From the NCBI RefSeq assembly GCF_019279795.1, contig NC_056731.1, positions 860,489,999 through 860,553,998 on the forward strand: 64,000 bases of DNA. Reading direction: 5' to 3'. Position 1 is the stretch's first letter; every line of letters begins with the position of its first letter. The position numbers and the translations under genes are program-made. Below, in pieces: positions 57,047 to 64,000 of this stretch. Under the pieces are notes generated by a model. That model ran no database searches. It was not told where the DNA came from and worked only from the letters and a program-made list of their open reading frames with translations. This stretch comes from Protopterus annectens. Taxonomy: Eukaryota; Chordata; Ceratodontiformes; Protopteridae.

Positions 57047-57283
57047 GTATTAATGATTTAATATCTGTTATGCCATTCTTGAAGGTTAAGCGTGCCTGTT
57101 TGTCTTAAGACAATTTATAAGGATTTTTATGGTTATCTATGTGTTTTGTGATTGTCTTTCATGATTTTTCTATAATTTTTAACAGTGTTTTATAACTTGG
57201 TTTGTGAGAGTGTATCTCTTTAAATATTTTCTGTGTGTGTGTTTCCTTATTAGCTTTTTAAATGGGAGGAAGTCTCTGATACA

Positions 57284-57325
57284 TTGTTTCTGATTATGTT
57301 CCTTTCGTGACGGAATAAAAGCACT
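57284..57325 (+). ncRNA. Degenerate hammerhead-like motif, PLE-3 right arm
   Basis: CTGATTA, spacer T, stem GTTCC/GGAAT with loop TTTCGTGAC, then AAAA in place of GAAA and GCACTGAAAC. Direct counterpart of the left-arm motif; two core changes should abolish cleavage. Confidence 0.4.
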
Positions 57326-57371
57326 GAAACTAAAGTTGAATAAAGCATTCTTTTGTGTCATGCAGTGTGGC

Positions 57372-57960
57372 TTGGAAGAAAACTGCCAGGTTTACATGTT
57401 AAAGTATTTACATATGTCTTTTGAGAACATGAAAAAGTTAACTGTTAACTTTCCTTCTTCTGAGGTAAAGAATTATGTGAATGCATCTGTTTTGTCTTTT
57501 TCTCATGAAATGAAATATTCCTTAAACTGTTCTTATGACGCTATTGACATATATCCAGAGCTGTTTCTTGGTCAGCCATGAGAAGAATTGCTTGGGTACA
57601 TTCTCAAAATTTACTTATAGATGTTAACACTGAGATTTTAAATTTTCCCCTAGAAAAGGAGGTCTTGTTTGGCCCTTCTGCATCTGAGATATTAAAAAAA
57701 TTGGTGAGAGGAAAGTTGATTCAAGAGGTAGCACAAATCTTCTAACTTTACTTTTTTATAGCAAATAAAAGAAATATTTCCATCTCAGCCTCCTTTTTCA
57801 GAAAGCAATTTAAGCAGCAAGGTGGTAGTAAACAGAATTTTAAAAAGCAATGACAAAGAGGCACCAAAACAAAGGGAAAACTTCTCAAAATCAAGCAGTC
57901 AGTGATAGTCTAAAATGACTATTTGCCTCTTCAGGTCTCTCCACCACCCTGACAATCTAA
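57372..57960 (+). pseudogene. DIRS-3 Gag fragment downstream of PLE-3
   Basis: NCQVYMLKYLHMSFENMKKL aligns with LNCQFHMLKYQQFLLSQLKS of DIRS-1 Gag. About 57650-57720 gives LLxLRY-KNW-like decayed text matching the DVLFGVKAEEVLKKMEEK region (GGTCTTGTTTGGCCCTTCTG and ATCTGAGATATTAAAAAAA). Basic tail remnants follow. Confidence 0.5.
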
Positions 57961-57989
57961 TTCTGTGAGTCTACAACATCTTCCTCTGT

Positions 57990-59270
57990 GGTACCAGGTC
58001 ATGTCAAACAAATGGATTTCGAAAGTCATTCAACAAGGGTATAGTTGGCAGTAGGACTTCCTACCTCCTTTTCATGGGGATTCCTCCTTGCCCAATATAC
58101 CAAATATCCATGGTTTTGCCAGCTCTAGAGCAAATTTTATCCCAGGGAGTCATAGAACTGCTGCCTTCCTACCAGATGGGTAAAGGGTGTTATTCAAGAA
58201 TGTTTATATCACGAACGATAGAAGGAACCTGAAAACCAGTGCTAGAACTCAGCTTTCTTAATCTTTTTTATTAAGGTCCCAAAGCTCAAAATGTTATCCC
58301 TTCAAACTTTCAAACTCTTATCCCCTTACTAACTCTCATGGTAAAGCCAGATTTTAAAGATGCTTACCATTACATTCCCATTGGCAAATATTCTAGATGT
58401 TTCTTAAAATTTTCTGTATCTGGATTGCACTATCAGTTCTGTCTTACACTTTGGACTATCTGCTATTTCAAGGGTATTCACAAAGTGTCTGCCTCTGGTA
58501 AATGCTTATTGCAGACGTCAAGGCACTCACATTTTTCCATATTTGGATGACTGTCTTTTATTTGAAGACTATTTTTCCAGTTAAGAGTCCTTGACAAGTG
58601 CTCAGAAACATCTGGGGTTTCAAGTGAACTTAGAAAAATCATCTCTCACTCTTATTCCATCTCAGAGAATAGTTTTCCTGGGATTTCTTTTAGGTTCTCT
58701 CCCGGGAAGAGCTTTTCTTCATCCAGAGTAAAAATACCCCAAGAGTTCTTCCTGAGCTTTTCTGACCAGTCTTTGGCCTTTGCCAGTGAATTTCCTAGGA
58801 TTATGGGATACATAGCCTCTATGATTCTTGTAATTCCCTTGGCCAAACTTCACATGAGGAAAACTCATTGGTACCTCAGGTCACTATGGACTCAATATCA
58901 ATACCCTTTATCTTTTCAGATTACAGTACTAGGGTTTGTAAGAAGGGAGGTACTATGGTGGTTAGACCAGTTCTGTATCAATTCAGGTCTCCCCTTCTCC
59001 CTTCCACCTCCTCTTCAGTCTGTCACAACAGGTGGTTTAGAGTTTGCTTGGCGGCAGTGTAAAAAGGAATGAAAGTTTAAGGTTGGTGGAACAAAGAGGA
59101 CAGACAAGCACATCAGTATCAGAGATTAGGGCACTAATAAATGCCTTGAAAACCTTGAATCATCTCTGGTCTCCTGGGTCTCTGCAAGTTATTACAGATA
59201 ACACCACAGTGATGTGGTATATAAATGGAAGGGAGTACCAGATCTTTACCCCCTTTGAAGACTTGTTATG
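57990..59270 (+). pseudogene. DIRS-3 reverse transcriptase-RNase H remnant
   Basis: Pieces in order: MSNKWISKVIQQGY; VKPDFKDAYHYIPIGKYSRC (motif A zone); TFFHIWMTVFYL-frame text where the plus-strand bases encode PYLDDCL in another frame at about 58537; LAKLHMRKTHWYLRSLWTQY; FVRREVLWWLDQFCINSGLP; and RNase H with VITDNTTVMWYINGRE. All parts have DIRS-1 counterparts; frames change often. Confidence 0.65.
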
Positions 59271-59359
59271 ATAGCCTGGAAAGTAGCAACTTAGCTCAGT
59301 TTTGACTCTTCATAGAGTCTGTCAAAGCAGGAAATTATATTAGACAAACTATGGAAGAT

Positions 59360-59670
59360 TAGGACAGACCGTCATCAATGGAAACTGCACCCAGGGGTCT
59401 TCCAGTTATTGGTCAAACCATGGGCCACACCTGAAATAGATCTGTTTGCCTGTTTTAGAAACAGACAGTTAAAGAAATTCTGTTCCAGGATTCTTGCAAA
59501 CAGGCATTTAAGACAGATGCCTTCTCTTTGCCATGCACAGGAGTGTTTCTATATACTTTTCTACCCTTCTCCTGATAGCCATTGTTCTTCTAAAGATTCA
59601 GAGGGACTTTCCAAAGATTGTAGAAGTGACTCAATTTTGGCCTAGGCAACAGTGGTTCTTCCTTTTGAAC
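59360..59670 (+). pseudogene. DIRS-3 methyltransferase-like fragment
   Basis: WATPEIDLFACFRNRQLKKF followed by CSRILANRH matches the WGxPxIDFFATHRNYQLKKF block of DIRS-1. The later YAFPP region is hardly recognisable. Confidence 0.55.
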
Positions 59671-60059
59671 GTGACCAAGGGCAGTTACCACCAACTTCCT
59701 CACTAACTGGATTTACTCACACAAGACAAGAGGTTTTTGATATACTCCAACCTAAAAACACTACAGCTGACTGCCTATATGTTAAAATGTTGATATTTTA
59801 GACACTTCTGTTAAGAGGACATGCTGCAGGTACTAAAGGAAGCTAAAAAGTCTGCTACTGAAAAAATCATATATGTGAACGTAGAAAAGATTTTCTTTTT
59901 GATGTCAATCCAAGAACAAGGACCTTTTTAATAACTGGTTACCTCTAGTTCTTGATTATTTGTATGAGTTACTATTCCCTGACCTACCTGTCATAACTCT
60001 TCTTTCAAAAGTCAGACTCAGCCATTTCTGCTTGCCTGCCCTTGGATCACCTGCTTTAT

Positions 60060-60775
60060 TCCTGGCAAGCTATTTTTGAAAGGGGTTGTACATATTCCTC
60101 TACCTAGAAAACAGATGGCTGCTCTTTGAGATCTTAAATCTGTTCTTGAAAACCTAATTTTTCTTCTATTTATACCAGCTCATCAGGCTGATTTGAAGTT
60201 CTTAACGTGGAAGACTACATTATTTATAGGTGTTCTGAGTTACAGGCCCTTATTGTGAATCAACCCTACCTTATTTTTCCACACTGACTGGGTTTCGTTG
60301 AGGAAAAATGCTTTTATTATGCATCAAACTGTTTTCAGAGTTTACCTTAAGCCAGTCTGTTAAACTCCTTATTTTCTTTCTAGAACCTAAAATCAGGGGG
60401 AAGGAATTCTCCATATTGTGGATATCAACAGGCAGCTCAGTTATTGCTTAGAGAGAAATCTGTCCTTCAGAAAAGCTGACCAGCTATGCGTGTTCTGCAA
60501 AGTTAACAGAAAAGGCCAACCATTGTCAAGGCAGACAGTTTCCAGATGGTTGTCCCATGTCATTTATTTTTGTTAACCATAAAAAGCTACTTCAAGGCAG
60601 GATTAGTGCCCATTCTACTGTGGATTTGTCTTCATCTGTTGCTTTTCTGAAAGGGGTGCACTCTAGAAGTATTCTAGAGGCAACATGGTCTTCTGTACAT
60701 AAGTATACAAAGCACTACAAATTGGATTCCTTTTTCCAGGTCCAGAACAGGCTTTGCTAGGACCATTTCCAGGCA
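60060..60775 (+). pseudogene. DIRS-3 tyrosine recombinase remnant
   Basis: Decayed text with SELQALIVNQP- and KADQLCVFCKVNRKGQP-like segments in changing frames, then a 67-aa frame with RISAHSTVDLSSSVAFLKGV, SILEATWSSVHKYTKHYKL. The nucleophile Tyr (KHYKL) is kept, but the Arg of the His-x-x-Arg pair is Val-Asp here. Confidence 0.6.
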
Positions 60776-60834
60776 CTCCTGGATTAATCATATATTTTTC
60801 TAACTGTGGTAATCTACCCTAAATATCTTAGGTT

Positions 60835-60895
60835 ACTGCAACAATGTAAGTAGACTTACCATAGTAGTTGATGTTCTGATAGATCACTGTTGCAA
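60835..60895 (+). repeat. DIRS-3 internal complementary region remnant
   Basis: ACTTACCATAGTAGTTGATG, then TTCTGATAGATCACTGTTGC is the reverse complement, with few changes, of 61165-61210. Confidence 0.65.
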
Positions 60896-61159
60896 TAGCC
60901 ATCCCCTCCTTCAGTTTAATTTGTTTGGTTTTTGGTGTGGATTGATAAACCCTTGTGTATTTAGTTATATTGGTTTATGCTGATTCTTTTCTAGGATTTT
61001 CCTTTCAGGGCTGTAGCCTCCTTCTTGAGGCAAGAAAGCTCTGAAGCTTTTGACACTGTCTTTTATGTGGAGGTCTGCTGAGCTCCTGGCAGTTATGGCA
61101 TGTGGAAGGTGCCCTCAAGCTTTGAAAAGCTAGCTAATTGGTCATATATAACCCAATAC

Positions 61160-61215
61160 CTTAGGCTACTTCAACAGTGATCTATTAGAACATCTATTGT
61201 TATGGTATGTTTAGT
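61160..61215 (-). repeat. DIRS-3 right end
   Basis: CAACAGTGATCTATTAGAAC followed by ATCTATTGTTATGGTATG matches the ICR in reverse. Its form (xxTTATGGTA after GAACATCTA) parallels the outer right ends of DIRS-1 and DIRS-2 (GAACATCTACATTTATGGTA). Confidence 0.65.
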
Positions 61216-61727
61216 TACACAGCTGTACTTAATGTTTCATTTGAGGGACAGCACCTCGAGAATGCAGCATCCCTCCTCTAAATAATCCACCACAGGTTCA
61301 TTGCTGGACTATAAGTCCAGGTTTCTAGTGTACAGAATTAAAATGAATATTTCTTTAAGATTAGAGATATAAAGAATAAAAAAATGCATTCAGCTACACC
61401 TAACTCATGGTGGTCATAGCTTTGTTGTGGTCATGCCACCTTATGCCACCCTGCTTTGATTGTGATAAGGCAGCACTAAGGGCAGCTACCTGCTGTTATA
61501 CTGCAGAATATGTGCCTTAGCTTAGTAATACCCCACTTCACAGGCTGAGCTGACGTCTGTCAGGTGAAATGTTTGTTTGATTCTCAACCTGGTTAGTGAA
61601 CTATTCTTTCATAATTCAGTAATGACTCAGGATATGTATTTATTTCTGGTTGATAACTGGGTAGCTGGACTGGTCCAAAACCCCTTTTCTGCTATTATCT
61701 GAGCCCACATGGGCAAACACAGCACAG
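61216..61727. other. Spacer without recognised feature
   Basis: Nothing recognised. Confidence 0.45.
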
Positions 61728-62676
61728 TACAATGGATGATGTAAAATTGTACACATCACATACCTCAACCTGGACAAAGCTTTTGACAGAGTATCCCACT
61801 GAGGCATAGTATAAAAGCTAAATTAACTGGGCATAAACCCCTGTGTCACTCACTAGATTGCCAGCTGACTCACAGACAGGATGCAGAAAATCAAAACAGG
61901 AGAAGTTACCTCCACAAACAGACCAGTCACAAGTGGAGTCACCCAAGGTTCTTTGCTGGAAACTCTCCTGTTTGGTATCTACTTCTTTGAAGTAAAAGCC
62001 AGTACCAACAGGGTCTGGCTGACAAAGTGTGCAATGTGGAATGCCCACAGAGATATCTTACTAAAAGGAGACAAGGCCTAAATAATATATCCTACATGGA
62101 CTTAGTCAAAGTCCTGACACTATACTCATTATCCTGTAGACTGCTAAGAGGTGATATGCATGTGGCATAAAGGCATCCTCAGACCCGATACTGACGGATT
62201 TGCTGCACATCAGCAAGTCAAATGACTTAAGAAATACTTGGTCTAGGTATGTAAACATCTTCTACACCATCAACAGAGGGGTTTGGAGGCATAGGTATAT
62301 CTCGCACAAGATACTTCTGCTCTGGAACAAACTCCCCATTCATGTAAAACAAAGCTCATCCCCCTCCATATTCAAGTGCAGTTTGGATCTTTGGATAGGA
62401 AACAGAAAATTTACACCAGGACTGCCCCCTGTATTACTAATGGAAAGAGACAGCTCCTAAATGCTTTATTCCATGCATGGGTCCTGCCAAATTATCTATG
62501 GTATGATTCCACTTGTTCTTACTAAGGGTAATATATAATTATTGACAATGGGATGGGTAAAGCTAGTCTGACACCAAATGGGATAGGTTAGTCCAAGCAT
62601 CAAATGGGAAATTGGCTAGGCCTAAAATGGCTTGCAAGGGAAGCCAGCTTAGTACTTCTCTATGAACCTATAAAAT
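61728..62676 (+). mobile_element. CR1-like LINE copy CR1-C, internally deleted
   Basis: Short relative of CR1-B. It starts in RT motif A (YLNLDKAFDRVSH-type text, 61770), has PVTSGVTQGSLLETLLFGIY (motif B, 61923-61982), and lacks motif C: after VWLTKCAM the sequence jumps to the C-terminal region (TLYSLSCRLLRGDMHVA near 62115 and YISHKILLLWNKLPIHVKQS, NRKFTPGLPPVLLMERD). It ends in CTATGAACCTAT near 62672. Truncated at 5' and internally deleted, non-functional. Confidence 0.75.
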
Positions 62677-62776
62677 TAAACGTACAGTAGTTAAGTATAT
62701 ACACCGATAGGTAGCCAAGATGTTATGCAAATATTTGCAAGGGAAGTAGTTTGTGTTCAGTGTAGAAGTACCTTAA

Positions 62777-62844
<68 letters not shown>

Positions 62845-64000
62845 AGAATGAAAAAGAAAGTCTACCAGTATGAAAAAGAAAACATGCAATACACCTATGG
62901 GGAAATATCAAACCTATAACCTTAACATAAATTTATGATAAGACTAAAATAGACAGTAAATAGCAGAAGGAGTTCAGCTAAAGAAAGCATCTAGCATTCT
63001 GGGTATAGACTTATTATTATGCAAGTCTGAATGTAGGTGAATATCTCTTGTTAAACTGATGCAGGCTTTGGACCCACAGAAAAGGAGGATATACCGAATC
63101 TCTTTTTCTATCTTGAAACTGTTCTATTGATTTGAACTAAAGTATTGTGTTGCAAAATACAAGACATTTTGCTAACCAGATTCCTTCTGTTTTTTTTTTT
63201 TTTTTGTCCAGGTGTTTGTCACGTACAGAAATAAAAATGGTGAAAGCTAGTAAAGTGTGAATGAGTGACTTCTCTTGGAAATCTTGCATCAGGAAGGATA
63301 CCTTAACACAGAATTTGTACAGAAACACTGTGTTGATTGAGGTATGTAAATATTCTGAAAACATGAAAAAAGTAGAATTTCTGTTTCTGTACCTCTGCAA
63401 TTGTCAGTGTAGTGTTGTGCCAATCATGCAAATGTCTTAGGAATAGTGTTTCAAATCATTTAATTGTTTCAGTGGGCGTAGCCTAACCAAGCCATGTAAA
63501 ACAAAGCAGACGTTAAAGGAAAAAAGTTACATTATGTGTATAATGTGCTTTTTGAGTAATGATGTAAATGGTAAAATGTGGAGGATTTTTTTTGTTTGTT
63601 TTATACAATGGGTCTATACATGAATCTGTCACCAAGAAGTTGTCATTAAAGTTACGGTTTTGGGGGAATATGAAGTGGGGTTGGCGTTACAGTATGGCAA
63701 GCTAAGCTGTGTTTATGGCCTTTTGCTAGCGGGTGCCCCAGGTAATAGCTAGGATGACAAAGTCTGCTCCTTTGCCCCTAGGCATGTTGGTACTTGTCAA
63801 GACTCTCACCAGGGTTAATGTGCAGGTGCCTGTGGGATAATATTTGCTTTCAGTATGGGAGTAATGGTAACAAATATTGGCATAAGGCATGACTGAGCGG
63901 GGGAATCCTTTTATTACTTTTATGCATGGGGTTCTGTGTCTCTATAAAACCAGTCTTAAATGGAAATACATAGAATCCCAAAAAATTTATTTTTTGCAGG
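62677..64000. other. Spacer to the window end
   Basis: No gene recognised. Contains a (TA)n tract and a T-run at about 63190-63206. Frames on the reverse strand here lack recognisable domains. Confidence 0.45.
62779..62836. repeat. (TA)n microsatellite
   Basis: About 29 TA units. Confidence 0.97.

Larger units (their letters stand above)
56104..57371 (+). mobile_element. Penelope-like element PLE-3 with inverted terminal arms
   Basis: 5'-truncated PLE. The left arm (56104-56477, interrupted by a SINE) is the reverse complement of the right arm (57248-57371) almost base for base, including AGTCTCTGATACA-ATGTTTCTGAT, the hammerhead-like motif and CAGTGTGGC at the outer ends. Between the arms lie PLE linker and GIY-YIG remnants (56480-56945) and a 72-bp tandem duplication. 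DIRS-3 Gag flanks both sides. Inverted terminal sequences at truncated 5' ends are known for Penelope-like elements. Confidence 0.75.
55850..61215 (+). mobile_element. DIRS-type element DIRS-3, ancient, with nested PLE-3
   Basis: Degraded DIRS element. Gag text appears on both sides of PLE-3 (EDSDSEKSVASARRPI before 56000; NCQVYMLKY after 57372). RT, RNase H, methyltransferase-like and recombinase pieces follow to 60775. An ICR-like string (60845-60895) matches the reverse complement of the right end (61165-61210): GTTCTGATAGATCACTGTTG versus GTTCTAATAGATCACTGTTG. No left terminal repeat was found. It is the most diverged of the three DIRS copies. Confidence 0.75.

Overview
This is vertebrate-type nuclear DNA: AT-rich, with no operons or bacterial gene signals, long (TG)n and (TA)n microsatellites, and dense transposon fossils. 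I found no host gene that I can support. The mix of elements (tyrosine-recombinase DIRS elements, Penelope-like elements with a GIY-YIG endonuclease, CR1/L2-type LINEs with an esterase ORF1, L1/Tx1-type LINEs, a possible R2/R4-type LINE, and tRNA-headed SINEs) fits a large-genome fish, lungfish, coelacanth or amphibian. I cannot name the species. All family calls rest on motifs read by eye.

Layout. 1-2.6 kb: reverse-strand LINE with R2/R4-like reverse transcriptase, running off the left edge. 3.4-4.4 kb: reverse-strand CR1-like copy with its core deleted. 5.2-14.2 kb: Penelope-like element PLE-1, split by the structurally complete DIRS-1 (6704-12246). 16.6-21.6 kb: DIRS-2, an older and heavily frameshifted relative. 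24.7-25.4 kb: terminal-inverted-repeat element MITE-1 with a TTAGGG-bearing core. 25.8-26.8 kb: 3' end of an L1-type LINE (L1-B, reverse). 27.8-30.0 kb: PLE-2, interrupted by MITE-2. 31.0-35.5 kb: nearly full CR1-like element (CR1-B). 37.7-45.6 kb: L1/Tx1-type element on the reverse strand (L1-A) with a roughly 600-bp tandem duplication inside. 48.1-53.7 kb: forward L1-type element (L1-C) containing two SINE insertions and a 1.5-kb LTR-like insertion that carries another SINE tail. 55.85-61.2 kb: decayed DIRS-3, holding PLE-3, which in turn holds a SINE with a perfect 17-bp target duplication. 61.7-62.7 kb: internally deleted CR1-like copy (CR1-C).

How the parts work. DIRS elements encode Gag, reverse transcriptase-RNase H with a methyltransferase-like tail domain, and a tyrosine recombinase. 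Their inverted terminal repeats and internal complementary region serve circle formation. PLEs encode an RT fused to a GIY-YIG nuclease; here their ends carry hammerhead-ribozyme-like motifs. The CR1 and L1 elements encode an ORF1 protein plus an AP-endonuclease/RT. Almost every coding region is broken. The only long intact frames are the DIRS-1 gag (593 aa), most of the DIRS-1 RT-RNase H (461 aa) and the CR1-B RT (512 aa).

Most worth a second look: (1) two terminal-inverted-repeat elements sharing a tandemly repeated core with telomere-like TTAGGG runs; (2) hammerhead-like motifs at PLE termini, in opposite orientation at the two ends of PLE-3; (3) the nested DIRS/PLE/SINE stack; (4) the duplicated ~600-bp unit with a tRNA-like head inside L1-A.
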